DNA from: Acidobacteriota bacterium
Lineage (GTDB): Bacteria > Acidobacteriota > Terriglobia > UBA7540
Assembly (NCBI GenBank): GCA_003165315.1
Contig: PLSX01000231.1
Span: 24,038 to 88,037, forward strand
Reading direction: 5' to 3'
Length of the DNA stretch: 64,000 nucleotides
Every line of letters begins with the position of its first letter. Positions within the stretch are counted from its first letter, which is position 1. Positions 1-9,857 of this stretch are shown here, in pieces. The position numbers and the translations under genes were made by a program. The notes under the pieces were generated by a model. It saw nothing but the letters and a program-made list of their open reading frames with translations. It was not told the origin of the DNA and made no database searches.

Positions 1-767
1 TTCGGAATCACGCAGCCGGCCACTTCCCCCGCCTGCATCATCTGTGCGATCTTCGCCGTGGGGACGTAGACGTTGGCGAGTACGGGAATGTGCCCCAAAC
101 CTTCGCGGTCCATGTACTGCTTCAGTTCATAGAGCTTGCGCAGGTTGTATCCCAGTTGGGTGATGATGTACTTGGCCCCCGCGCCGATCTTCAGTTGCAG
201 TTTATAAAACTGCATCATCTGGTCGGCCTCGTGAACCTTGTAAGGGTTCACCACCGCGCCAGCGAAGAAATCGAAAGGCGAGCTATGGACGGTGCGTGGC
301 CCCAGGTTGTACTCAATCCCCTTGCGCATCGCTTCGAGCAGCCAGACGATGAGGACGGAATCCAGGTCGTAAACGGGTTTGGCCTTCCCGGCAAACCCCT
401 CTTTCTGGGCGTCACCCGTCAAAGCGAGGACGTTTTCCACGCCCATGCGCGCCAGGGCATGCAGGCGGCTTTCCAAGGCGGACCGGTTTCCATCCTTGCC
501 GGTGAGGTGCGCGATCGGCGTCAGGCCCTTTTCCCGGATGTTCGCAACAAAAGACTCGGGCGGCAGCGCGGGATTGCCACCCGGCAGGTCGGTAACGCTA
601 ATCACCTTGATGCCATTGGGCTCAGCGGCGGCTTCTTTAACGAAGGTTTCCGCCTCGGTAACATTGTGGTCCCGGCCGAGGACCAGCTCCGCGGTGCAAA
701 AGAACTCTTTCTTCTCCAACGCCTGGCGCAGATGGTTCACTGACTCGGATTGATTGTTCTCTACCAT
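1..767 (-). CDS. metF: Methylenetetrahydrofolate reductase-like protein (3' end beyond window start)
   Basis: Reverse-strand translation from ATG at 767 (MVENNQSESVNHLRQALEKKEFFCTAELVLGRDHNVTEAETFVKEAAAEPNGIKVISVTDLPGGNPALPPESFVANIREKG...ALTGDAQKEGF...) matches the MTHFR TIM-barrel pattern; strong TAAGGAG RBS upstream. Not in the ORF track because it is truncated by the window edge. Confidence 0.85.
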   Translation of the reverse strand, partial: MVENNQSESVNHLRQALEKKEFFCTAELVLGRDHNVTEAETFVKEAAAEPNGIKVISVTDLPGGNPALPPESFVANIREKGLTPIAHLTGKDGNRSALESRLHALARMGVENVLALTGDAQKEGFAGKAKPVYDLDSVLIVWLLEAMRKGIEYNLGPRTVHSSPFDFFAGAVVNPYKVHEADQMMQFYKLQLKIGAGAKYIITQLGYNLRKLYELKQYMDREGLGHIPVLANVYVPTAKIAQMMQAGEVAGCVIP

Positions 768-777
768 CTATTTCTCC

Positions 778-990
778 TTACGAGTGACGAGCGGCAAGTA
801 ACGAGCAGGCGGGGCATCATTCTCTCTGCCAGTGACAAGTGACAAGTGACGAGCAAACGTAACAACCCATTTTCAGTCGAGAGCACCGTAAATGTTGTTT
901 GCTCGTTACTTGTCATTCGTCACTGCTTTTTCCGCTTGCTTGTCACTCATCACTTGTCACTGCTTTTCCGCCTGCATGTCAGGCGTCACT
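778..990. repeat. Degenerate GTGACGAG/AAGTGACAAG word arrays in inverted orientation
   Basis: cgagtgacgagcggcaagtaacgagcag...cagtgacaagtgacaagtgacgagc followed by gctcgttacttgtcattcgtcactg...cttgtcactcatcacttgtcact. Confidence 0.85.
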
Positions 991-1071
991 TAAGGAACCC
1001 TCACCCCGCCTTCGGCGCCCACCTCCCGCCGGGGCGGGAGACGGGACGGGGAGAATGGGGGGGTGCTCGAA

Positions 1072-1131
1072 ACCCACGGCTTACGCCATGGGCTACATTA
1101 TGACGCCCCGATGCATCGGGGCTGACTTCGG
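1072..1131. repeat. Palindromic intergenic element (CCCACGGCTTACGCCATGGGCTACATTATGACGCCCC..GGGG)
   Basis: Two adjacent hairpins; related to sequence at 4074-4180. Confidence 0.6.
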
Positions 1132-1223
1132 CACCCGACTTCCGACTCAAAACACTCGCTTCACGCATGCTCGTCAATCGCTTTTTCCACTTGCTTGTCA
1201 CTTGTCACTTTTCACATGCCACT

Positions 1224-1679
1224 CTAAGCAGCAGGCCGCGATTGGCGATCCTCGTCCCAGGCAACTGAGGAGAGATAGGTCCTCACCAGCCGCTGGCCCA
1301 CCATGGCGGCAAGGTTCCTGAAAAAATTCATCCCACTTCGAGGATCCTCCGCCAAAATTCCCTCCAATTGCTGTTTCGCGATGCGGGTGACTCGCGTATC
1401 TGTCATGCATTCCGCAGAGGCGGTATATGTGGCGTTTCCCACTAGACTGGACCAACCAATGACGTCGCCCACGGAACTGGCCACGTGCGCAAGTAAAAGT
1501 CTTCGGCCGGCACTGAGCCGAATGCGGCCCTGATTGAGAATGTAAAAGTTCGCAGCAGCCTCATTCTCGTGAAATATACATTCACCCGGCCCGTACGATA
1601 ACTCACACCCAAGTTCCAGGATTTTCTTGCGAGTCTCGGCGCTGAGGTCGTGAAAGAGATATTCTGATTCGCCGTACAT
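1224..1679 (-). CDS. Small cyclic nucleotide-binding domain protein (Crp/Fnr-like sensor domain, no HTH)
   Basis: 151 aa; LGCELSYGPGECIFHENEAAANFYILNQGRIRLSAGRRLLLAHVASSVGDVIGWSSLV...TRVTRIAKQQLEGILAEDP is a cNMP-binding fold; ORF ends without a winged helix. Confidence 0.8.
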   Translation of the reverse strand: MYGESEYLFHDLSAETRKKILELGCELSYGPGECIFHENEAAANFYILNQGRIRLSAGRRLLLAHVASSVGDVIGWSSLVGNATYTASAECMTDTRVTRIAKQQLEGILAEDPRSGMNFFRNLAAMVGQRLVRTYLSSVAWDEDRQSRPAA

Positions 1680-1703
1680 TGATTGCTCCTATACAAAAAA
1701 GTA

Positions 1704-1861
1704 GACAAGTGACGAGTGCCAAGTGACGAGCAAGCAAACCATCACTCCAGCTTCCGTCGCCATCCCGTCTCGTGCTATCATATGCAAATCACCCATAACC
1801 GAACCCATGTTCGCTCGTCACTCGCCACTGGATTTACGCTTGCTCGTCACTCGTCACTCTT
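1704..1861. repeat. GTGACGAG-dialect inverted arrays around a ~75 bp core
   Basis: agacaagtgacgagtgccaagtgacgagcaagc ... cgctcgtcactcgccactggatttacgcttgctcgtcactcgtcactc. Confidence 0.8.
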
Positions 1862-3625
1862 CTAGAAAAGTCCGCTGACTTTTCCCGTTTTGACATCCAC
1901 ATCGATCTTGCGAAAACCGGGATTGGAAGAGGTTCCCGGCATCAGGCTTATGGTTCCTGCGCACGGGCAAAGGAACTTAGCCCCTGAGTAGACCAACACA
2001 TCACGAATCGGCAGCACCCATCCCTTGGGAACACCCTTGAGCGTTGGGTCGTGGCTCAAGCTCAAATGCGTCTTCACCATCATCGTGGCGAAATCAGCGA
2101 ACTTAGGATCCGCTTCGAGTTGTTTAGCTTTGGCCTCCGCCTCGGGAGTCCAGGACGCGCCGTCAGCTCCATAAACCTCTTTGGCGATCACTTCCACGCG
2201 GTCGCGCAGTTTCATTTCGGCGGGGTACAAATACTTGAAGTGGACCTCTTCCTTGCAGGCGTCGAGCACCGCGTCGGCCAACTCCAAAGCTCCCTCGCCA
2301 CCTTTGGCCCAGTGCTGGGAAGCCGCGCAGCGCGCTCCCGCGGCTTCAACCGCTCGCTTGATTAACGCAATTTCTTCTTTCGTGTCAGTATGAAACTCGT
2401 TGATGCAAACCACGGGATTGATTCCCGACCGCCGAATGATCCCAAGATGATGCAGCAGGTTGGGGAGGCCTTGCTCCAGTAGTTTCAGGTTCTCTTTAGT
2501 GTACTCTTCGGCGAGGGGTATTCCGGGAGCGACGCGCGGGCCACCTCCGTGCATCTTCAAGGCTCGAATCGTGGTAGTAAGGACAGAGACGTTAGGCTTC
2601 AGGCCACTGCAACGACATTTCACGTTCCAGAATTTCTCAAAGCCGATATCCGCCGCGAAGCCGCTCTCCGTGACGTGATAATCGAACATCTTCAGGCCCA
2701 GGCGGTCTCCGATGATGCTGGATTGCCCCACGGCGATGTTGGCGAACGGCCCGGCATGCACCATGCAGGGCTGATATTCCGCCGTGCTGCACAATGTTGG
2801 GTTGATGGTATTACGCATCCAAGCGGCCATGGCCCCGGCCACTTCCAAGTCACTGGTGGTTAAAGGTTTACCCTGCTTGTCATAGGCAACAGTAATCTCC
2901 CCCAGGCGCTTGCGCAGGTCAGCCAGGTCCGTAACGATGGCCAGAATCGCCATCAGTTCGGAACTCACCGTGATGGCAAACTTCGATTGCATCAGGTAGC
3001 CATCCTGCCAGCCACCGATGCCGATCAAAATATTGCGCATAGCCTGGGCGCAATAATCGATGACCCACCCCATCTCCACGCGAGTGGGGTCAACGTCCAA
3101 ACGCCGCATTTTGCTGAGCTTAGCCAGTTGCTCATCGCCATAATTCCGTTCGTGCTGCATCCGCGCGGTGAGCGCCACCATGGCCAGGTTGTGGGCGTTG
3201 GCGATGTCGTTGATGTCACCGGTGAGGCCTAGTGAAAACTCTGTCATGGGGATCAGCAGTGCATTCCCGCCACCGGCGGCGGTCCCCTTCACATTCATGG
3301 TGGGTCCACCGGAAGGTTGCCGCAGGCAGCCGCCTGCATTTTTGCCCCGCTTGCCCAAACCCTGCATCAAACCCAAAGAGGTTGTGCTTTTTCCCTCACC
3401 TAGGGGGGTGGGGGTTATGGCCGTCACTTCGATATATTTCCCGTCCGGGCGGCTGCTGAGGCGGTCTATGATCTTGAGAAAATCCAGCTTAGCCAGGCGA
3501 CCCATAGGGATAACTTCATCTTGTTGAAGCCCTAATCGGTCCTGCCAATCCCGAGCACTCGGCATGTTTAACTCTGCAGCCTCGGAAATCTGCCAATCCT
3601 GCATCTGGGTTGCGTCGTACGCCAT
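1862..3625 (-). CDS. fhs: Formate--tetrahydrofolate ligase
   Basis: 587 aa; [69 protein letters not shown] is diagnostic of FTHFS. Confidence 0.97.
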   Translation of the reverse strand: MAYDATQMQDWQISEAAELNMPSARDWQDRLGLQQDEVIPMGRLAKLDFLKIIDRLSSRPDGKYIEVTAITPTPLGEGKSTTSLGLMQGLGKRGKNAGGCLRQPSGGPTMNVKGTAAGGGNALLIPMTEFSLGLTGDINDIANAHNLAMVALTARMQHERNYGDEQLAKLSKMRRLDVDPTRVEMGWVIDYCAQAMRNILIGIGGWQDGYLMQSKFAITVSSELMAILAIVTDLADLRKRLGEITVAYDKQGKPLTTSDLEVAGAMAAWMRNTINPTLCSTAEYQPCMVHAGPFANIAVGQSSIIGDRLGLKMFDYHVTESGFAADIGFEKFWNVKCRCSGLKPNVSVLTTTIRALKMHGGGPRVAPGIPLAEEYTKENLKLLEQGLPNLLHHLGIIRRSGINPVVCINEFHTDTKEEIALIKRAVEAAGARCAASQHWAKGGEGALELADAVLDACKEEVHFKYLYPAEMKLRDRVEVIAKEVYGADGASWTPEAEAKAKQLEADPKFADFATMMVKTHLSLSHDPTLKGVPKGWVLPIRDVLVYSGAKFLCPCAGTISLMPGTSSNPGFRKIDVDVKTGKVSGLF

Positions 3626-4073
3626 CGCTCGGTTCCCCCCGATTTCTTGGTACAGTCAAGCTATTAAAGCACTTGCGGTGCCATTCTTGGGAATATGTGC
3701 AAAAAGTCCATTCCCTTTTCAGGATTGAAACTATGCCGCACATGGGCCATGCCCCCGTGTGGCAGAGGACAAGGCATCGCAGTTGCCTTGGCAATGCCGT
3801 AATGGAAAGTAAAGGCGAAAACGGCAAGTGTCAAAGGGAAAATTGGTGGACCCGCCGAAGCTGAGTGAAAGACTCAATAATAACGGTAAGCCCTTAGGGG
3901 GCGCGAGAATTCAGCCCAGGCCAACGGCCTACAAGCGCGAACTAAAGCAGATTGCATTGTCCAAAGCTGCGCAGCGGCAATATATGGTGGCCCATGAGGC
4001 AAGCCGCGGGATTACGCGTCTCAGCGGGTTTTGCGAGTCTCTTGATTGGCGACAGAAAAATCCTGCTCGTTCG

Positions 4074-4245
4074 GTTGCAATGATGTCGCCCCTATCGGGG
4101 TTTGCGCAGTATCCCCCTGTTCGCTCTCCCACGGCTTTCGCCGTGGGCCACATTACGGCGCCCGGTGGGACGGGCTAGTGGGGTCATTTGCTGTGCCATG
4201 GCCATCCTGGCCATGCACGGGCACGGGCAGGACGCCCGTGGCACT
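4074..4245. repeat. Compound palindromic intergenic repeats
   Basis: gatgtcgcccctatcggggtttgcgcag; cccacggctttcgccgtgggccacattacggcgccc; tgccatggccatcctggccatgcacgggcacgggcaggacgcccgtggca. The last unit recurs at 63078-63180. Confidence 0.7.
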
Positions 4246-4583
4246 TCCGGATGATATCGCTACCGGTGCGGGTTGGTCGGATTTTCGGCAACCCAATTGC
4301 AAAACGATTTGTGAGCTGGAACAAAATGACTCAGTTGCCCCAAAGCAGTTTACTTAGCTATTCTAAGTACTTCAGTGGAAGCGCCTCCATCGGTTGCACA
4401 CCTGAAGTAATACGGGGCAGTTTTTGCAGACTTTCCCCTCACAAAAATAGCTGCGCGAAGAAGGGGTTGCTTCCTTCTGACGCAAGGCTTACGCTTCCTA
4501 GAAAAAAGCGTACCTAGAGACCGTAAGCACTTCACCACTTACGGAATTGCCCAGGGATACTTTAAGCGAAGGAATGAATTACT

Positions 4584-5801
4584 ATGAGCCTCAGCCAACT
4601 TGCCAAATCCATTAATGAGTCACCCACACTAAAGCTGAATGAAACCGCCGCCCTGCTGCGAGAGAAGGGCGAGCCCGTAATTCATCTGGGCGGGGGAGAG
4701 CCAAAAAGCAAAGCTCCCATCGATGCCATTATTAATTGCACCTCTTTGTTGAACACTGGCGAAGTGCGCTACACGCCGCCGGACGGAATTCCCGCCTTAA
4801 AGAAGTCGGTGATTCGCTACACGGAAGAGCACTATCACAAGGTCGTCACGGCGGACAACGTTCTCTGCTCGGGCGGCGCCAAGCAGGCGTTAATGGTCTT
4901 GCTCCATGCGATTCTGGACCCCAAGGAAGAAGTGATTTTTCCCGCACCCTATTGGGTGAGTTATCCGGAGATGGTGAAACTTGCGGGCGGCGTACCAGTG
5001 CCGGTGACTGCTGAGGACGGCACGTTCTACCCCTCGGTCAAGGAAATAACGGATGCCGTGGGTTCTTACACCAAGGCGATCATTCTCAACAGCCCCAATA
5101 ATCCCTCCGGCGCCATGTACTCCCGCGATTTCGTGGCGGAGATTGTGGACTTCTGCGAGAAGAAGAGCATTTACCTGATCATGGACGACATTTACAACCG
5201 CCTGGTGTTCGAAGGCAAGAACGCGCCCATCTGTTACGACTTTGCCCGCACGCCGCTGGAGCAATCCAAGCTGGTGGTGATCAACGGAGTCTCCAAAATG
5301 TACGCCATGACGGGATTCCGCATCGGTTGGGCCGTGGCCAACAGTGAATTGACGGAAGCGATGGGGAACATCCAATCGCAGCAAACCTCCGGCCCCGCCG
5401 CGCCATCGCAATGGGCCGCTGTAGGAGCATTAAACGGTGTGCAGTCCTCCGTGGAAGCCTTGCGCATGACGCTGGAGAACAATCGCAACGTCATGCTGGA
5501 ACGCCTCGAAGCTATTCCCGGCGTCAAGGTGACGAAGCCCGAAGGCACATTCTACTGTTTCCCCGATTTCAGCGCCTACATGAAGGATTCGCAAAAGTTG
5601 GCTAATTTCCTGCTTCAGAAAGTGCGTGTGGTGTCGGTACCGGGCAAGGAATTCGGCTTCGAGGGCCATTTGCGCCTCAGCTACTGCGGCACGATGAAGG
5701 ACATTACCGAAGGGCTGGAACGCATTCAGTGGGCGCTGGACCCCAACTCCGCCAACGAGCTTTATTTGGGGGATAGGAAATTGGTGAGGGATTGGCTGTA
5801 A
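4584..5801 (+). CDS. PLP-dependent aminotransferase class I/II (aspartate aminotransferase-like)
   Basis: 405 aa; LNSPNNPSGAMYS, DDIYNRLVFEG, NGVSKMYAMTGFRIGW (PLP lysine region). Confidence 0.93.
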   Translation: MSLSQLAKSINESPTLKLNETAALLREKGEPVIHLGGGEPKSKAPIDAIINCTSLLNTGEVRYTPPDGIPALKKSVIRYTEEHYHKVVTADNVLCSGGAKQALMVLLHAILDPKEEVIFPAPYWVSYPEMVKLAGGVPVPVTAEDGTFYPSVKEITDAVGSYTKAIILNSPNNPSGAMYSRDFVAEIVDFCEKKSIYLIMDDIYNRLVFEGKNAPICYDFARTPLEQSKLVVINGVSKMYAMTGFRIGWAVANSELTEAMGNIQSQQTSGPAAPSQWAAVGALNGVQSSVEALRMTLENNRNVMLERLEAIPGVKVTKPEGTFYCFPDFSAYMKDSQKLANFLLQKVRVVSVPGKEFGFEGHLRLSYCGTMKDITEGLERIQWALDPNSANELYLGDRKLVRDWL

Positions 5802-5808
5802 AGAAAGT

Positions 5809-5838
5809 GGTCAGCTTTCGGCAATCAGCTAAAAGCTG
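5809..5838. repeat. AGCTGAT-dialect word array upstream of the four-helix-bundle gene
   Basis: gtggtcagctttcggcaatcagctaaaagc immediately after the aminotransferase stop codon. Confidence 0.65.
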
Positions 5839-5873
5839 CGCCGTTCGTTTTGGGTTCGCAGTGAGGAAGAATC

Positions 5874-6236
5874 TTGAAAGATTTTAGGGACCTGAATGTC
5901 TGGAAGAAAAGCCGTGCGCTGGTCTTGGCTGTGTACAAAGCTTCACGTGGTTTCACCAAGGAGGAGCTTTTTTCGCTAACCAGCCAGTTTCGCCGAGCGG
6001 TGGCATCAGTGCCGGCCAATATTTCAGAAGGTTGCGGCAGAGCAAGCGACGCGGACTTTGGCCGGTTTCTGCAGATAGCGATGGGATCGGCAAGTGAGAC
6101 CGAATATCATCTGCTGCTTGCCTACGACTTGCATTATTTGAATAACGATGCCTTCGGAGAACTGACGAAAGGCGTAATCGAAGTCAACCGCATGCTTGCT
6201 TCTCTCCTGGGAAGGATCAAGGGGGAAGCTGAGTAA
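5874..6236 (+). CDS. Four-helix bundle protein (S23 / 23S rRNA intervening-sequence protein-like)
   Basis: 120 aa; DLNVWKKSRALVLAVYKASRGFTKEELFSLTSQFRRAVASVPANISEGCGRASDADFGRFLQIAMGSASETEYHLLLAYDL is the family signature; TTG start. Confidence 0.92.
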   Translation: MKDFRDLNVWKKSRALVLAVYKASRGFTKEELFSLTSQFRRAVASVPANISEGCGRASDADFGRFLQIAMGSASETEYHLLLAYDLHYLNNDAFGELTKGVIEVNRMLASLLGRIKGEAE

Positions 6237-6237
6237 A

Positions 6238-6365
6238 GAAAGCTATCAGCGATCAGCGGTCAGCTAGTTACAACCCCATCGGAGCGGGAATGCGGGAACA
6301 ATTCCGGTCTTAGCTGAACGCTGACAGTTGATCGCTTATAGCTGACCGCTGAAAGCTAATTAAGG
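6238..6365. repeat. AGCTGAT-dialect inverted arrays around a ~45 bp core
   Basis: agctatcagcgatcagcggtcagct ... agctgaacgctgacagttgatcgcttatagctgaccgctgaaagct; cagcggtcagct and agctgaccgctg are exact reverse complements. Confidence 0.85.
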
Positions 6366-6372
6366 AATTCAC

Positions 6373-8034
6373 ATGAACATCTACCTCGACATCGTCTCCC
6401 CTGCTTCCAAGGAAGCCGGAATTCTTGCCAGTGATTACGGTTTGCAGAACCACGGTCTGGTGAATCTGCGCCGCGTTTACTGGAACCTCAGCACCGCTGC
6501 CCTCTATGAAGAGATCGTGTTCCGTTCCGAGGGAACTCTAACGCACCTTGGGCCGGTGCTTGTAAACACGGGCAAGCACACGGCGCGAGCGGCGGCTGAC
6601 AAGTTTGTGGTGCGCGAGCAATCGACGGAAGAACGGGTCTGGTGGGGCACGTACAATCGTCCCTTCACCGGCGAAAACTTCAGCTCGCTGCTGACGCGAC
6701 TGCAAGGCTACCTTCAGGGCCGCGACGTCTTTGTGCAGGACTGCTTTGCCGGCGCCGATCCCGAATACTCCATGCCCATTCGCATCATCACCCAAAAGGC
6801 ATGGCACAGCCTGTTTGCGCGCACCATGTTCCTGAAGCATCGGAACCAGGACAATCTGAAGAAGCACGTACCGGAGTTCACCGTGATCTCCGTGCCTGGC
6901 TTCCTCGCTTCACCCATGGTTGACGGCACCCGCTCCGACACTTTCATCATCCTGAATTTCCGCGAACGGCTGGCCATCATTGGCGGATCAAATTACGCCG
7001 GCGAAATCAAAAAGACCATCTTCACCGTGCTTAACTTCCTGCTGCCGCTGGAGGGCGTACTGTCCATGCATTGCTCGGCCAACGTGGGAAACGACGGTGA
7101 CGTGGCCATCTTCTTTGGACTCTCCGGGACCGGCAAAACCACACTTTCCGCCGACCCCAATCGCCACCTGATTGGCGACGATGAGCACGGCTGGAGCGAC
7201 AACGGGGTCTTTAATTTTGAGGATGGTTGCTACGCCAAGGTCATCCGCCTTTCCGAGGAGGCCGAACCGCAGATCCACGCCGTCACCCGCCGCTTTGGCA
7301 CCATATTGGAAAACGTGGCTTACGATCCGGTTTCGCGCCACATCGATTTGAACGACGATAAGGTGACGGAGAATACGCGCGCCGCGTATCCGCTGGAATA
7401 CATTTTCAATCATCTGCCGGAGAAGCATGCGGGACATCCAAAGAATGTCCTTTTCCTCACCTGCGACGCGTCTGGAGTAATGCCGCCCATCTCACGTCTC
7501 ACTCCTGAGCAGGCGATCTACCATTTCATCTCCGGCTACACAAGCAAGATCGCGGGGACGGAAATCGGTCTGGGCACAGAGCCGCAAATCACCTTCAGCA
7601 CATGCTTTGGCGGACCCTTCATGGTGCATCACCCTTACGCCTACGCCGAACTGCTGAAGAAGAAGATTGTGAAGCACCATGCCAATGTTTGGTTGGTGAA
7701 TACCGGATGGACGGGCGGGCCGTTTGGAGTGGGCAAACGCATCAGCATCAGCCACACGCGCGCGCTGCTGAACGCCGCACTCAGCGGGAAGCTGCAAAAC
7801 GTGGAGTTTCACAAGGACCCCGTCTTCGGCTTTGACGTCCCAAAAACCTGCCCTGGCGTGCCCACGGAGATCCTCGATCCGGCCAACACCTGGCCGAGCC
7901 GCGAGGAATATGACAAGAAGTATGACGCGCTGGCCGCACGCTTCATCGAGAACTTTAAATTGATGATGAAAGAGTGCCCCGAACACATACTGGAAGCCGG
8001 ACCCAAGCGAATCACCACTACCCCCGTGCGATGA
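6373..8034 (+). CDS. pckA: Phosphoenolpyruvate carboxykinase (ATP)
   Basis: 553 aa; FFGLSGTGKTTLSADPNRHLIGDDEHGW kinase motif, NTGWTGGPFGVGKRISI. Confidence 0.96.
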   Translation: MNIYLDIVSPASKEAGILASDYGLQNHGLVNLRRVYWNLSTAALYEEIVFRSEGTLTHLGPVLVNTGKHTARAAADKFVVREQSTEERVWWGTYNRPFTGENFSSLLTRLQGYLQGRDVFVQDCFAGADPEYSMPIRIITQKAWHSLFARTMFLKHRNQDNLKKHVPEFTVISVPGFLASPMVDGTRSDTFIILNFRERLAIIGGSNYAGEIKKTIFTVLNFLLPLEGVLSMHCSANVGNDGDVAIFFGLSGTGKTTLSADPNRHLIGDDEHGWSDNGVFNFEDGCYAKVIRLSEEAEPQIHAVTRRFGTILENVAYDPVSRHIDLNDDKVTENTRAAYPLEYIFNHLPEKHAGHPKNVLFLTCDASGVMPPISRLTPEQAIYHFISGYTSKIAGTEIGLGTEPQITFSTCFGGPFMVHHPYAYAELLKKKIVKHHANVWLVNTGWTGGPFGVGKRISISHTRALLNAALSGKLQNVEFHKDPVFGFDVPKTCPGVPTEILDPANTWPSREEYDKKYDALAARFIENFKLMMKECPEHILEAGPKRITTTPVR

Positions 8035-8129
8035 GAAGGAAGCTGACAGCACACGGATGATAGCCGACAGCTAATTCAGATCAGCACATAGTTCTGAACT
8101 CATATCCCACCGCGTTGAGAAATCCCACA

Positions 8130-8159
8130 GGGGCGGTTCGCGAACCGCCCCTTTTCTTT
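8130..8159 (+). terminator. Rho-independent terminator downstream of pckA
   Basis: Perfect 11-bp inverted repeat GGGGCGGTTCG/CGAACCGCCCC followed by TTTTCTTT. Confidence 0.85.
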
Positions 8160-8468
8160 CCCCTGTTTCCAATCTGAAATTAGCTATTTCAATTCCGCCG
8201 CTATGAACCCGCCACCATGAAAATGGAGTTTGGATCTGTAATGCGGAATGTCGAATCCGGATTCTTGAATCCCGAACGGCGTTCGGCCGATTGCATTCCG
8301 TAACGTTCAAGGGTATGTTATGGGCACGGCAAAAAGTCAAAGATAGGAATTCAAAATACGGGCCGCTGAGCAACGTAACCTGGGCAACGGCCACTTCCTT
8401 GCTGAATTCTGGCTATGAAGGTCGGTTTTTGAGACAGCAGCCCGGGAGGGGATGGCGGAGCCAAGACT

Positions 8469-9317
8469 ATGGAAGAGAAGCGAAATACAGAGCGAATGCT
8501 CCTCGCGATTCCCATCCGCGTTACGGCGTTTGGCGGGAGCGAAGGGGGATTTTCGGAAGAAACCTATACGGTGGAGATCAACCGGGATGGAGCCCGCATC
8601 GCGCTCAAGCATCGAGTCGACCCGGACGACACCCTCCGAATTGTCAACCTGGAGAACTTGCGCGAAGCCGATTTCCGGGTCGTGGGGCAGAACCGTCTTG
8701 AGGAGAACGGGATCAGCGATTGGGGCGTGGTCTGCCTGGATGCTGACCGCAACCTTTGGAACATTAAGTTCTCCGCACCGCTTAATGCCCACACGAACGA
8801 GGCAGGAGCCTTGCTGAAATGCGAGGATTGCGGCGCTGAGAGTTTATGCGCTCTTCGCGACTGGGAAGTCAAAAGCCTGGAAGCTGGATCGTTGCAGCGG
8901 TTGTGCGAAAAGTGCGGCGAGCCCACCAACTGGCAGTATGCTGACCGCCACATCGGCATCGAAAACGGCCGCCCACCCGAACCGCCCCCAAAGCCGGATC
9001 CCTCGGCGGCGAAACTTCCACCGGGGACCTGGGCCCACAAGCGTGCCCACAAACGGCTCGCCATGAAACTTCCGATCCTGGTGCGCGACAAGGAAGGGGC
9101 GCATGAGGTTTCAAAAACGGAGTGCCTTTCCAGAGGTGGGCTGGCGGTCAGTTTGGGAATGAAACTGGAAGTGGGCGATATCATCACGGTTTATTGCCCC
9201 TACTGTGAAGGGGGCCAAAACCTCGAGCAAAAAGCCGAAGTTCGCAGCCGCTTGACGTTTTTCCATGGAGAGCGTTGGATTTACGGCCTGTCCTACATCG
9301 CGGCGGAAAAGACTTAG
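8469..9317 (+). CDS. Tandem PilZ-domain protein with central CxxC...CxxC Zn-ribbon-like insert
   Basis: 282 aa; EKRNTERMLLAIPIRV..VEINRDGARIA and HKRAHKRLAMKLPILV..ECLSRGGLAV (PilZ motifs); CEDCG...CEKCGEP between them. Confidence 0.75.
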   Translation: MEEKRNTERMLLAIPIRVTAFGGSEGGFSEETYTVEINRDGARIALKHRVDPDDTLRIVNLENLREADFRVVGQNRLEENGISDWGVVCLDADRNLWNIKFSAPLNAHTNEAGALLKCEDCGAESLCALRDWEVKSLEAGSLQRLCEKCGEPTNWQYADRHIGIENGRPPEPPPKPDPSAAKLPPGTWAHKRAHKRLAMKLPILVRDKEGAHEVSKTECLSRGGLAVSLGMKLEVGDIITVYCPYCEGGQNLEQKAEVRSRLTFFHGERWIYGLSYIAAEKT

Positions 9318-9857
9318 CCCGCCGCTTGACAGCTATCCTAACCTTGGCTGTTATCATGAGATTTTGATACCGCCGCCCCTCCCCGAGCGTGGTGGACGCT
9401 TTTGCATCTTCACCACGAGACAAGTTGCTGTTGCTTGAGGCGCAAATTTCTTATTCCTCGTGGCGAAAATGGCTCACTACGGGTGAGAACCCAGGATCGA
9501 GACCGCGAGCGGTTACCCAAATTCCGCGCGGTTCTGAGTGCAGGTTCTTCTTGTGGAGGGACACCCCGCGAATCCAAAGTATTCGGCAAGAGAAAGGCCC
9601 ACGGTCATAAAAGCGTTGACCGTCCCTAAGCCCGCCGAGCTGCACCTGCCTCTCCGCCCGATGATTCACATCCCGTTCGCAGTTGACTCCGGTCAATTTC
9701 ACGCATAGATTGACCGCTTGCTTATTCGCGTTACCGTGGGGAAAGTGAAGCTCGACCTGTTGGGGAAGCCCGTAGCGAATCCCAGATTAACCATGAAAAG
9801 CCCTGGACCTGCCAAATCAATCCGCGCTTCTCAGGCTGAAAATCGGAAGCAGGTTTT

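Noticed and set aside
90-743. 217-aa plus-strand ORF
   Set aside because: Antisense shadow of the MTHFR-like gene on the minus strand; no family resemblance.
3626-4583. Several ORFs between fhs and the aminotransferase
   Set aside because: Overlapping in multiple frames and covering palindromic repeats; likely noncoding.
9321-9857. ORFs and a TTGACA...TATCAT-like promoter near 9327-9355
   Set aside because: The -35/-10 spacing is about 19-20 nt and no supporting conservation is available; ORFs overlap in different frames and are unconvincing.
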